From contig MUCU01000006.1 in assembly GCA_002817055.1 (NCBI GenBank), forward strand, positions 1 through 24,647: a DNA stretch of 24,647 nt. Reading direction: 5' to 3'. Positions 13,577-21,870 of this stretch are shown in pieces. Origin of the DNA: SAR202 cluster bacterium Io17-Chloro-G7. GTDB lineage: Bacteria > Chloroflexota > Dehalococcoidia > UBA3495. Position 1 is the stretch's first letter; each line of letters begins with the position of its first letter. Under the pieces are notes generated by a model, which had not been told where the DNA came from, did not search any database, and worked only from the letters and a program-made list of their open reading frames with translations. The position numbers and the translations under genes were made by a program.

Positions 13577-14371
13577 TCACATCATCGTGTAGCCGCCACT
13601 GACGCTAAGCGTCTGCCCGGTAATAAAGCTTGCGGCGTCGGAAGCCAAGAACACTACGGCGTTGGCGATTTCGCTGCTGGTAGCCAGTCGACGTAGGGGA
13701 TAGCTTCGCTTTACCCGTTCCCGCACGTCTTCGGTGAAAATGTCCTGCATCTGGTTCCACATGCTCTCTTCGCTGATGGACTCCTCCTCCGGAGGCACCA
13801 CCACACCAGGGCAGACGACGTTAAGACGGATGCCGTAACGACCGGTTTCCCTGGCAACCGATTTGTTTAGCGCAATTATTCCCGCTTTACAAGCCGAATA
13901 AACTGCTTCCCGGTATTCCCCCATGCGGCCAGCATCGGAACTTATGCTAACAATCGCACCCGACTGGCGCTCGACCATAGACGGCAACACGCTATGAATG
14001 CAATTTATCGCTCCCCAAAGATTTACCTGAACTTCCTTTTCCCATTCTTCTCGAGGCTTTTCCAGGAACAACCGATCGATCGTCCATCCGACGTTATTGA
14101 CGAAAACGTCGATACTGCCAAATTCAGCGAGAGATTGCTCCACCATTCCTTCAACCTGCAGGTGGTCCGAGACGTCTGTGCTAATCACCTTGACTCGGCT
14201 GGCGCTACCGGTGGCCGCTACCTCGACCGCCACCTTTGCTCCCTGCTCAGGCGCCAATTCGGCAATGGTGATGTTGCTGCCTTCGGCGGCGAAAGCATGA
14301 ACAATGGCCCGGCCAATATTAGAACCTCCGCCGGTGACAATTACGTTCTTGCCCTTCAGTCCCAGCTCCAT
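13577..14371 (-). CDS. Short-chain dehydrogenase/reductase (SDR, classical)
   Basis: The protein has 264 residues, within the classical SDR range. It has the nucleotide motif TGGGSNIG (13-20), NNVG (92-95), the active-site Asn117 in QVNLWGA, Ser144/145 in SISSDAG, and Tyr158-x3-Lys162 in YSACK. The second strand ends in AEL, an acidic residue that favours NAD(H) over NADP(H). The C-terminus GQTLSVSGGYTMM resembles hydroxyacyl-CoA or hydroxycyclohexanecarboxyl-CoA dehydrogenases (BadH-like), suggesting an acyl-CoA or alcohol substrate, but that is inference. ATG at 14371 is preceded by GGAGGATATCT. Confidence 0.92.
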   Translation of the reverse strand: MELGLKGKNVIVTGGGSNIGRAIVHAFAAEGSNITIAELAPEQGAKVAVEVAATGSASRVKVISTDVSDHLQVEGMVEQSLAEFGSIDVFVNNVGWTIDRLFLEKPREEWEKEVQVNLWGAINCIHSVLPSMVERQSGAIVSISSDAGRMGEYREAVYSACKAGIIALNKSVARETGRYGIRLNVVCPGVVVPPEEESISEESMWNQMQDIFTEDVRERVKRSYPLRRLATSSEIANAVVFLASDAASFITGQTLSVSGGYTMM

Positions 14372-14533
14372 AGATATCCTCCGGGATTATTAACCTTTTC
14401 AGTGATCTGCGGGACACGGTACCACATTCTTTGTTGCAAACACTGAGTGGTTATGTCGGCTAAGGAAGAGCGGTGCGGAGCGATTCGCACATTTACGGGG
14501 GGGTTGGTGATAGTATTCAGCTTGGAGCAGTGT

Positions 14534-15271
14534 TCAGCTTGGCTCGTTACCTGGTGCTGATACGTTGGGTATCCCGCCAATGCGCAATCGAAGTAGCCCC
14601 TTTATATCCTCAGTGGCCGTGCTGGATATATGCACGGTGCTGTTGGGGTCGTCGTCCCATTTCACCGGTACCTGGTTGATCTTGTAGCCACGTTTTGCAG
14701 CGATGATCAGCAACTCGGTATCGAAAAACCAGTTGTCGTTTTTGATGTGAGGCACAATAGCCTGGGCCGTCTTTCGGGTCAGCGCCTTGAACCCGCACTG
14801 GGCGTCCTGAAAAGGGGTGAAAAACATGGATCTAATCAGCATGTTGTAGCTGCGGGAAATGAACTCACGTTTGATGGACCGGGTCACCCGAGAGCCCTTA
14901 CTGAGCCGACTGCCAATGGCGACGTGATAGCCTTCCTCCAGCGAGCCCACTAAGCGAGGGAAATGGCTAAGGTCGGTGGACAAGTCTACGTCCATATAGC
15001 TAACTATGTCGGCGGTGCTGTCCAGCCACGCCACCTTGAGGGCCCGACCTCGGCCCTTTTGAGGGATGTGCAGATAATTAATGCCCGAGTATCGCTGGCA
15101 TAGCATTTCGGATACCGATTTTGTGTTGTCGGTTGATGCGTTGTCGGCGATGATAATTTGCCAGGGATTTCGCAGGTTGGCCTTGAGGAAGTCGGCCAAG
15201 ATTACGATATTCCTTGGCAGGGCTTTTTCTTCATTAAAAACTGGAATTACTACATCAACGGTGCCACTCAT
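14534..15271 (-). CDS. Family 2 glycosyltransferase, dolichyl-phosphate glucosyltransferase (ALG5)-like
   Basis: The protein has 245 residues. It shows GT-A features of GT2: VDVVIPVFNEEKALP (5-19), ADNASTDNT (42-50), KGRGRAL (72-78), and the metal-binding DxD as Asp94-Val-Asp96 in YMDVDLSTDL. QDAQCGFKALTR and NDNWFFDTELL follow, the pattern of the ALG5/polyprenyl-phosphate glycosyltransferase branch that moves a sugar from a nucleotide donor onto a lipid phosphate. No transmembrane segments are visible, so it would act at the inner membrane face as a soluble or peripheral enzyme. It is on the same strand as purH upstream (203-nt gap) and SDR downstream (162-nt gap); no functional link is evident. 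Confidence 0.88.
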   Translation of the reverse strand: MSGTVDVVIPVFNEEKALPRNIVILADFLKANLRNPWQIIIADNASTDNTKSVSEMLCQRYSGINYLHIPQKGRGRALKVAWLDSTADIVSYMDVDLSTDLSHFPRLVGSLEEGYHVAIGSRLSKGSRVTRSIKREFISRSYNMLIRSMFFTPFQDAQCGFKALTRKTAQAIVPHIKNDNWFFDTELLIIAAKRGYKINQVPVKWDDDPNSTVHISSTATEDIKGLLRLRIGGIPNVSAPGNEPS

Positions 15272-15474
15272 CCCACCATCCCCTTAGCAACCCGAAATCA
15301 CTTCCTCGATATCAATCTGCCGGTCCTCTGCCGAACTATCGTTCATTTCCGCGCATTTTGGCGAAACAACAAATCCCCGGGTCGACAACGCCAGTGCATG
15401 TAGCACGCTCAGGCCTTATGAGTAAGTAGCCTAAGCCAGTATTCAGAGCCGGTTTGCCGCCGATAAACCAAGGG

Positions 15475-17007
15475 TCAGTGGCGGAAGTGGCGAACGCTGG
15501 TAAAAACCATTGCCAGGCCCCGTTTGTTGGCCTCGGCAATAACCTCGTCATCCCTAATTGAGCCACCGGGTTGGACCACCGCAGTAACACCTGCTTCCGC
15601 TGCCAACTCGATATTATCCGGGAAAGGAAAGAAAGCGTCGGAAGCCAATACGCTGCCTGCGGCCTTGTCTCCTGCAGTCCTCTGGGACAAGTGAACGCTG
15701 ACCACACGGTTGGGTTGGCCTGCTCCCATGCCTACCAAAGTTCGGTCTTTAGCAAAAACGATAGCGTTGGACTTGATGTGTTTGGCAGCGGTCCAAGCGA
15801 ACGCCAAATCCTTAAACTCGGCTTCAGTGGGAGTCCGGTCCGTCACCGTTTTCCAGGACGCCGGGTCTTCACTAATATTGTCGGGACCTTGAACCAGCAA
15901 CCCGCCGCTAATCGGTCGCAGGTCGTACGCTTGCGCTCCGGTGTTTAGCTCGACGGAGAGGATGCGCAGATTACGTTTCTTTTGCAAAATCTCGAGAGCT
16001 TCCGGCTCATAGCCTGGTGCGACCACCACCTCATAAAACACGGCCTCCATGGCCTTAGCAGCCGCCGCCGTTACCGTTCTGTTATAGCCAACTATTCCGC
16101 CAAACGCAGAGATGGAGTCGCCCTCATAGGCGCGTTGGTACGCAATGACCTGGTCTTGATGGCAGGCCAGCCCACAAGGGTTGGCGTGTTTGACCACCGC
16201 AACCGCTGGGTCGGCAAAATCGGACACGGTGCGCCAGACAGCGTCGGCATCCATCAAGTTGTTGTACGACAACTCTCGTCCGTGAAGTTGGCGTGCTCCG
16301 GCGAGCCCTCCAACTGAAACACCTTGAGGCACGTATAGGCCACCCTGCTGGTGGGGATTTTCCCCGTAACGCAGGGTAGCGGTTTTGACCATCTGTATGC
16401 TTAGCTGCTCAGGGAGTTCCTGAGTATCGGCTTCGGCGCCCGTCAGGTAGGCGGCGACCGCAGTGTCGTAGACCGAAACGTGATGGAATGCCTTGGCCGC
16501 AAGATTGCGGCGGTTCTCGGGGGTTAAGCCGCCATCGCCCATTTTTTCGGCGATCCAAGAGTAGTCGGCAGGGTCTACTACCACGGCTACCGAGGGGAAA
16601 TTTTTGGCTGCCGCCCGCAGCATGGTGGGACCGCCAATGTCTATATTTTCCAGCGCATCGTCCATGGTCACGCCGGGTTTGTTGATGGTCTCGACGAAGG
16701 GATAAAGATTGACCACCACTAAGTCGATGGGATCAATACCGTGCTCGGCCAGTTCGGCCAAGTGGGCAGGCAAGTCCCGGCGCGCCAGCAAGCCAGCGTG
16801 GATAACCGGGTGAAGGGTTTTAACCCGGCCATCCAGTATCTCCGGGGACCCGGTAACTTCGGAAACCTGCTTTACCAGCAGCCCACCGTCTCCGGATAAA
16901 GTGCGATGAGTTCCGCCGGTGCTAATTAGTTCAAAGCCCGAATCCACCAAGCGCTTGGAGAATTCGACGACCCCGGTTTTGTCGTAAACGCTGATAAGTG
17001 CTTTCAA
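15475..17007 (-). CDS. purH: Bifunctional AICAR transformylase / IMP cyclohydrolase
   Basis: The protein has 510 residues, full length. It performs the last two steps of IMP synthesis: formylation of AICAR with 10-formyl-THF and ring closure. The N-terminal MGS-like cyclohydrolase domain (1-190) has [38 protein letters not shown] and [16 protein letters not shown]. The transformylase domain has [22 protein letters not shown] (the catalytic KH region), [23 protein letters not shown] and the end FTSVRHFRH. The start is TTG, with GGAGAAGA just upstream. It is the last of the three pur genes here, 133 nt after purM, with a small tandem repeat in between. Confidence 0.97.
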   Translation of the reverse strand: MKALISVYDKTGVVEFSKRLVDSGFELISTGGTHRTLSGDGGLLVKQVSEVTGSPEILDGRVKTLHPVIHAGLLARRDLPAHLAELAEHGIDPIDLVVVNLYPFVETINKPGVTMDDALENIDIGGPTMLRAAAKNFPSVAVVVDPADYSWIAEKMGDGGLTPENRRNLAAKAFHHVSVYDTAVAAYLTGAEADTQELPEQLSIQMVKTATLRYGENPHQQGGLYVPQGVSVGGLAGARQLHGRELSYNNLMDADAVWRTVSDFADPAVAVVKHANPCGLACHQDQVIAYQRAYEGDSISAFGGIVGYNRTVTAAAAKAMEAVFYEVVVAPGYEPEALEILQKKRNLRILSVELNTGAQAYDLRPISGGLLVQGPDNISEDPASWKTVTDRTPTEAEFKDLAFAWTAAKHIKSNAIVFAKDRTLVGMGAGQPNRVVSVHLSQRTAGDKAAGSVLASDAFFPFPDNIELAAEAGVTAVVQPGGSIRDDEVIAEANKRGLAMVFTSVRHFRH

Positions 17008-17026
17008 ATCTTCTCCACTAATTAAA

Positions 17027-17068
17027 CCTACCCGGTCAAGCCTATCCGGTCAAACCTACCCGGCCACT
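17027..17068. repeat. Three tandem copies of a 14-bp unit between purM and purH
   Basis: CCTACCCGGTCAAG, CCTATCCGGTCAAA and CCTACCCGGCCACT follow one another about 20 nt upstream of the purH start (minus strand). The repeat sits in the purH leader and could affect its mRNA, or be slippage debris. Confidence 0.8.
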
Positions 17069-17140
17069 GTGGACGATACCGGCATTCAGATAGACCGCCG
17101 TAGCTACTGGTTGGGCCTGATCCGGCCGGGGATCATAGGG

Positions 17141-18163
17141 TCAGACGCCGTTTAGGAATACTTGGGCATCGCCTTCCCGCTTGATGATGCGCCCAACCAC
17201 GGTGCTTTCCGGAATCAACTTCTGGAATTGGCTTAAATTATTCTCGTTGCAGACCGCCACCATACCGAGGCCCATGTTGAAAACACGGTACATCTCGTCG
17301 TTGCTAACAGATCCTTCCCGTTGGATCACATCGAAAATCGGCAGCACCGTCCAGCTTTCCAACTGGAACGACGCCGCCAAATCGTCAGGAAGTATTGCTG
17401 GCATCTTTCCCGGCAGTCCGCCCCCGGTGATATGGGCCAGACCGGTTACTAACTCCAGCACAGGGGCCAACAGCGGGTAATAACTGCGGTGGCGGACCAA
17501 GAGCTCCTCACCTAATTGATGGTTAAGCTCCTGGTACCGATTGAACAAAACCGATGGTTCATCATCAATGTTAAAAACGCTGCGGATTAACGAGAACCCG
17601 TTGGTGTGGACCCCGCTGGATGGGATTCCGACAAGGTAATCGCCACCGCACATATTCTCGTTATCGATCATCCGGTCGCGCTCAACTGCGCCGACCACAA
17701 ATCCTGCTAGGTCCAGTTCTCCGGTCGTGTAGGTCCCCGGCATCTGCGCCGTTTCCCCACCGATAAGGGCACAGCCTACTTCCCGACAACCCCAAGTGAT
17801 TCCTCTGATGAGGGTGTCCATCATCTGGGGGTCCATGTTACTGAACGCGACGTAATCCAAGAAGAAAAGGGGTTTGGCTCCCCGGGTCAGAATATCGTTA
17901 ACATTGAGGGTTACCAAGTCCTGGCCGACGGACTCGAAGTGGCTAAGGCGGGTGGCTATCTTTAACTTGGTCCCAACGCCGTCGGTGCTTGCCACCAGGA
18001 CCGGATTGTTGTAGCCAGCTAGCTGGTACAGACCTGCGAAGCCGCCCCCGCTATTCAAAACCTCAGGTCCGTGGGTGATTGCAGCGAAGGCCTGAATCCG
18101 GTCTTTTAGGCCACTCATCAGGTCCAAGTCTACGCCGGAAAGCCGGTAGGCTTCACTCGCCAA
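17141..18163 (-). CDS. purM: Phosphoribosylformylglycinamidine cyclo-ligase (AIR synthetase)
   Basis: The protein has 340 residues, full length. It closes the imidazole ring: FGAM + ATP gives AIR. Visible family features are AYRLSGVDLD at the N-terminus, the GGGFAGLYQL loop, STDGVGTKLKIA (ATP/substrate site), GQDLVTLNVNDILTRGAKPLFFLDY, ALIGGETAQMPG, and the C-terminal HITGGGLPGKMPAILP and MYRVFNMGLGMVAV. The start is TTG at 18163, supported by GGGAGGACC nine bases upstream; no ATG is available before the conserved N-terminus. It lies between purF (409-nt gap) and purH (133-nt gap), so co-transcription is possible but not certain. Confidence 0.97.
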   Translation of the reverse strand: MASEAYRLSGVDLDLMSGLKDRIQAFAAITHGPEVLNSGGGFAGLYQLAGYNNPVLVASTDGVGTKLKIATRLSHFESVGQDLVTLNVNDILTRGAKPLFFLDYVAFSNMDPQMMDTLIRGITWGCREVGCALIGGETAQMPGTYTTGELDLAGFVVGAVERDRMIDNENMCGGDYLVGIPSSGVHTNGFSLIRSVFNIDDEPSVLFNRYQELNHQLGEELLVRHRSYYPLLAPVLELVTGLAHITGGGLPGKMPAILPDDLAASFQLESWTVLPIFDVIQREGSVSNDEMYRVFNMGLGMVAVCNENNLSQFQKLIPESTVVGRIIKREGDAQVFLNGV

Positions 18164-18572
18164 TTACAAGGTCCTCCCACGCCCGACTTTGCCAGGCAAT
18201 CCAGGGGTATTTGCCGCATTTAGAAGGTTAAATGAAGATGTTCCCGATGGCAAGGGGTGACCCGGCGGAGAGCATAATTTGGTGCAAGGGAAGGCTGTCG
18301 TCGATCCGTCCCAATTTGAGCGGCCAGTGGAATATCGTCGGAATTCTACGTATTTGGTTTAGAAAAATGCAACTGGGTCTCGGTAGCTTGGCGCCGTGGG
18401 TTGGCGAACGCCACCTATCGATGACTGAAACGAACCGCGCCAGAGCAATGAGATGCATAAAAGAGGGACGGAAATATTAGGGTGAGGTACGTACTCTATG
18501 GCGGTTAACAAGCTGAGTTATCCGGTAATCACGCAAATTAAGCCGAGCAATAGGCAGATCAAAAACTAACAG
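18164..18572. other. 409-nt spacer between purF and purM without a recognised gene
   Basis: Both strands have short open frames (76 aa minus at 18228-18458, 82 aa plus at 18232-18480), but they overlap each other, lack convincing ribosome sites and resemble no family I know. No terminator with a T-run or known riboswitch pattern was found. It may be decayed coding sequence or hold a promoter for purMH. Confidence 0.45.
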
Positions 18573-20063
18573 CTAATCGGAATCCCCAAAGAGCTTACCT
18601 TGCTCCAGAACCAACTTGCTCATTTCCAGCTGAATGGGCACGGGATAGTTGCCGGTAAAACATGCATCGCAGAAGCCACCATCCGCGCCACCAACCACTT
18701 TCATCAGTCCTTTGACACTGAGGTACCCTAAGGAATCTGCATTGATCAAAGTGCGGATCTCCCCCTCTTCCAACCTAGCTGCGATCAACTCTTCCCGGGA
18801 GGCCATGTCCACGCCCATGTAGCAAGGGTGCTTGATCGGCGGAGCGCACACTCTCATGTGCACTTCTTTGGCCCCGGCCTTGCGTAAGAGCCCAACCACG
18901 TGGGGAGTTGTGGTCCCGCGGACAATGCTGTCGTCCACCACGACCAACCGTTTGTTCTTTATTACTTCCACCAGTGGGTTGAACTTTTGCCTAACGCCCA
19001 AATCCCGCATCCGTTGGTCGGGTTCGATGAAGGTGCGGCCAACATAGCGGTTCTTGATCAAACCCTCGCTGTAGGGGATACCGGATTCTTGCGCATATCC
19101 TACCGCCGCTGCCACCGAAGAATCAGGTATGCCAATGACCAGATCGGCCTCCACCGGGTGCTCCCGAGCGAGTTGGGCCCCCAATTCTTGGCGGGCCGAA
19201 TGAATCAAACAATCATCAATGATGCTATCGGGCCGGGCAAAATAAATCAGCTCGAAAACACACAAGGCACGGCGCCCTTGGCGACCCGTCCAAATGGACG
19301 AGTGCAAGCCCTTGCTGTCGATCACCAGCGCTTCGCCGGGTTCCAACTCTCGCAGGAACGTGGCCCCTAAGTGGTCCAAGGCGCAAGTTTCCGAAGCTAC
19401 AATCCAGCCTCCATTCAACTGACCCAGGCACAATGGACGGATTCCCAATGGGTCCCGGGCGGCCATAAGGGAATCTTTGGTCAGCGCCACCATGGAATAA
19501 GCCCCTTCAAGCTGGCGCATGCAGGAGAAAATGCGCTCTTCCCAGTCGGAACCGCTGGCATTGGCCAGCATATAGGCGAATACCTCGGAATCGGTGGTCG
19601 AGTTGAACGTACAGTCCCAAGCGTCTTGGAGTTGTTCCTTCATTTGCAGGGAGTTGATAATGTTGCCATTATTGGCCAGAGCCAATTTACCGTGGGTGCC
19701 CTGAACCAACAAGGGTTGAGCGTTGCAAAGAAGGCTGCTGCCGGTGGTTGAGTAGCGGGTGTGGCCAATGGCTAACCCGCCGGCGAGGGGGTAAAAATCG
19801 GGTTCGCGAAATATTTGCGTAACCAGGCCCATTTCGGCGTGGACGTTTATCTCCTCGCCATTGGATGCGGCTATGCCTGCGCTTTCCTGCCCACGGTGCT
19901 GTAGAGCGAACAGGCCAAAAAAGGCCAACCTGCTAGCTTCGGCTCCAGGCATATATATCCCAACGACACCACATTCTTCCTTTGGATGATCGAACGGGGG
20001 ACTATCGACCGGAGGAAGGTGACGACTGGGAACTAACTCCGGAGAGCTCAACTCACTATTCAC
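18573..20063 (-). CDS. purF: Amidophosphoribosyltransferase (glutamine PRPP amidotransferase), Fe-S type
   Basis: The protein has 496 residues. It makes phosphoribosylamine from PRPP and glutamine, the committed step of purine synthesis. A 30-residue propeptide (ends HPKEE) precedes Cys31, the Ntn nucleophile in CGVVGI, as in B. subtilis-type enzymes that self-cleave. The glutaminase domain shows LQHRGQESAGIA, GHTRYSTTG and NNGNI. The PRPP site is VVVDDSIVRGTT (374-385). Four Cys (268, 414, 465, 468) match the 4Fe-4S ligands of the B. subtilis enzyme, so this is the oxygen-sensitive cluster type. The start is GTG; AAGGA stands somewhat far upstream, leaving a small doubt about the first residues. 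Confidence 0.97.
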   Translation of the reverse strand: MNSELSSPELVPSRHLPPVDSPPFDHPKEECGVVGIYMPGAEASRLAFFGLFALQHRGQESAGIAASNGEEINVHAEMGLVTQIFREPDFYPLAGGLAIGHTRYSTTGSSLLCNAQPLLVQGTHGKLALANNGNIINSLQMKEQLQDAWDCTFNSTTDSEVFAYMLANASGSDWEERIFSCMRQLEGAYSMVALTKDSLMAARDPLGIRPLCLGQLNGGWIVASETCALDHLGATFLRELEPGEALVIDSKGLHSSIWTGRQGRRALCVFELIYFARPDSIIDDCLIHSARQELGAQLAREHPVEADLVIGIPDSSVAAAVGYAQESGIPYSEGLIKNRYVGRTFIEPDQRMRDLGVRQKFNPLVEVIKNKRLVVVDDSIVRGTTTPHVVGLLRKAGAKEVHMRVCAPPIKHPCYMGVDMASREELIAARLEEGEIRTLINADSLGYLSVKGLMKVVGGADGGFCDACFTGNYPVPIQLEMSKLVLEQGKLFGDSD

Positions 20064-20237
20064 GGTGCTATCTTATTTTCCTTCGATACTAAGGTCAACC
20101 GCAATTGCAGCCATTAATCCGCCAGATTCACGCACGACCGCCTCTGGATTTCTCAGGCTCACCTGGGTTGGCCCATCCCTCTACACTTGGTGCCGCCGGA
20201 TCCTGTTTATACACGAGGGAAGCAGTATCCAAACCTT

Positions 20238-20270
20238 ATCAAATTCGATCCAACATCAAATTCGATCCAA
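20238..20270. repeat. 16-bp perfect direct repeat, 17-bp period, upstream of purF
   Basis: ATCAAATTCGATCCAA occurs at 20238-20253 and 20255-20270, about 175-205 nt upstream of the purF start. It could be a paired operator (TTCGA is itself near-palindromic) or a duplication. The rest of the 266-nt purF-jag spacer shows nothing recognisable. Confidence 0.75.
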
Positions 20271-20329
20271 CCGTATTGATGTAAGTTATTCGATTTTTTT
20301 CAAATAATGTCCTGAATCAGTAGGAAAAT

Positions 20330-20974
20330 CTAGTCATTTGGCTTCGGAAGAATAGTGACCTTCCTATTCTCGCCCACTCCCGAGCTTTCCGTGGCTACTC
20401 CGGGAAAGTCGGTAAGTGTCGTGTGCACGATGCGGCGATCGGCTGGCGACATGGGCTCCAAAGTAACGCTCCGGCTAGACTGGGCAACGCGGCTGGCTAC
20501 TTTGGAAGCCATATCCCTTAAAGATGTTTCCCTGCGCTCCCGATAGCGTTCCACATCCAATGCGACCCGGACTTCGTCTCCGTACTTTTTACGGACGATT
20601 AGGTTGACCAGGAACTGCAGCGATTGCAAGGTTTGGCCGCGTCGCCCGATCAACAGGCCCGAGTCTTCGCCGCTTAGGTCAATTATAGGCCCTCCGACGT
20701 CCGGATCGTTAGCCGCCCTTAGCGTCCTGCTAACGTTCACGCCCGCAGCTTCCAAAATTCGACCCACCGCCTCGGTGGCCAAAGCCGCAGCGCTACCGCC
20801 TTGTGGTATTTTAGTTACCCGAACCCGGGCCAGTTCCGCCCCGATGCCTAGAAACCCCGACTTTCCCCTACTTAGTACTTCGACCTCGGCCTCGTCGCGG
20901 TCGACGTCGAGCTCTTTCAGGGCTAACTCTATTGCTTCTTCTACGGACCGGCCGGTCATCACTCGTACTTCCAT
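20330..20974 (-). CDS. jag: RNA-binding protein KhpB/Jag (Jag_N, KH, R3H)
   Basis: The protein has 214 residues in the canonical order: Jag_N (1-52, SVEEAIELALKELDV ... SGFLGIG), a KH domain (about 68-146, with SGLLIGRRGQTLQSLQ), and R3H (about 150-212, RRIVH at 180-184). KhpB pairs with KhpA and binds many RNAs, affecting cell elongation and envelope synthesis in Gram-positives. The ATG at 20974 has GGAGGAAAG eight bases upstream. Its first 35 codons overlap the 3' end of yidC in another frame; the ribosome site and conserved Jag_N support this start. The yidC-jag order is standard. Confidence 0.95.
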   Translation of the reverse strand: MEVRVMTGRSVEEAIELALKELDVDRDEAEVEVLSRGKSGFLGIGAELARVRVTKIPQGGSAAALATEAVGRILEAAGVNVSRTLRAANDPDVGGPIIDLSGEDSGLLIGRRGQTLQSLQFLVNLIVRKKYGDEVRVALDVERYRERRETSLRDMASKVASRVAQSSRSVTLEPMSPADRRIVHTTLTDFPGVATESSGVGENRKVTILPKPND

Positions 20975-21794
20975 CGCTACTTTCCTCCTCCGAAGGGACG
21001 TTCGAAATTGGTTCTGGAGGTATATCGGCTGCGTCTGACGCTTTGGGGAACAATGGGAACAACGGTTGCCATCCGGTTATGAAGTATTGAATGCCAACCC
21101 CTATTATGTTCGAAACAATCCAATACAACGCCAAACCGGTGGGGAAGCTGAAAGAAAACACGGCAATCAACAACGGCATCATCCAGAGCATCATTGTCTG
21201 GTTGCCCTGCGATCTAGCGTCCGTCGCCGGAGTCATCGTCATCTTTTGCTGCACCCAAGAGGACACAAAGACCAAGACCGGTATTATTACTATGGTGGCG
21301 CCGACGGGGCTATTAGCCAAGTCCATGCCCAGGAAGGTGGCGCCCAACGGCGCGGCCTCGTATATTGGGAAAAAGCCGAGCCAGGAGTAAAGCTTCTCCG
21401 AAAGCCCAACCAACTTGTCAGGATCACTGAAGAGCGTCTGAATCAGCACCCTGAATAGACCCAGCAGGATGGGCATCTGGATCACCAAAGGTCCAATGCA
21501 ACCAATGGGGCTTACGCCGGCATCCCTGTAAGCCTGCATGGTTTCCCGGGAGATCCGGGCCTTATCGCGAGCGTAGCGTTGTTGTATCTCCCGAAGTTTA
21601 GGTTGCAGCCCGCTCATCATCCTCATCTGGCGGATCTGGCGCACGGTGAGAGGGAGCGTAACGATCCGAACCAGCAGGGTAAAGAGGATTATCGCAATAC
21701 CCATCTGGCTAAAGCTGATGACGTACAACACCAATAGGGTGTTGAGCATCGGCCGAATAATAAATTCGGTCCAGACGAAATCTAAGGCTTCCAA
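20868..21794 (-). CDS. yidC: Membrane protein insertase YidC/Oxa1
   Basis: The protein has 308 residues and lacks the large periplasmic domain of Gram-negative YidC, like Gram-positive forms. The insertase core shows LFTLLVRIVTLPLT with the groove Arg43, the cytoplasmic hairpin RQIRQMRMMSGLQPKLREIQQRYARDKAR, SPIGCIGPLVIQMPILLGLFRVL, and the last helices (MMPLLIAVFSFSFPTGLALYWIVSNIIG). From about residue 245 there is an acidic then strongly Arg-rich tail (RRRPRRGRGRSTK), probably contacting ribosomal RNA. The start is TTG with GAGGT upstream, giving a normal first helix. The last 107 nt overlap jag. Confidence 0.95.
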   Translation of the reverse strand: MEALDFVWTEFIIRPMLNTLLVLYVISFSQMGIAIILFTLLVRIVTLPLTVRQIRQMRMMSGLQPKLREIQQRYARDKARISRETMQAYRDAGVSPIGCIGPLVIQMPILLGLFRVLIQTLFSDPDKLVGLSEKLYSWLGFFPIYEAAPLGATFLGMDLANSPVGATIVIIPVLVFVSSWVQQKMTMTPATDARSQGNQTMMLWMMPLLIAVFSFSFPTGLALYWIVSNIIGVGIQYFITGWQPLFPLFPKASDAADIPPEPISNVPSEEESSDGSTSDDRPVRRRSNRVSPERARRRPRRGRGRSTK

Positions 21795-21870
21795 ATAGCC
21801 CTACCTCACCTTGCCTATAATTTGGATTACCGGATCACCCTAATATTCGCACCGGATTCTTCGCACCCGG

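Noticed and set aside
18228..18480. Short ORFs in the purF-purM spacer (76 aa minus, 82 aa plus).
   Set aside because: They overlap antisense to each other, have no clear ribosome sites and match no known family.
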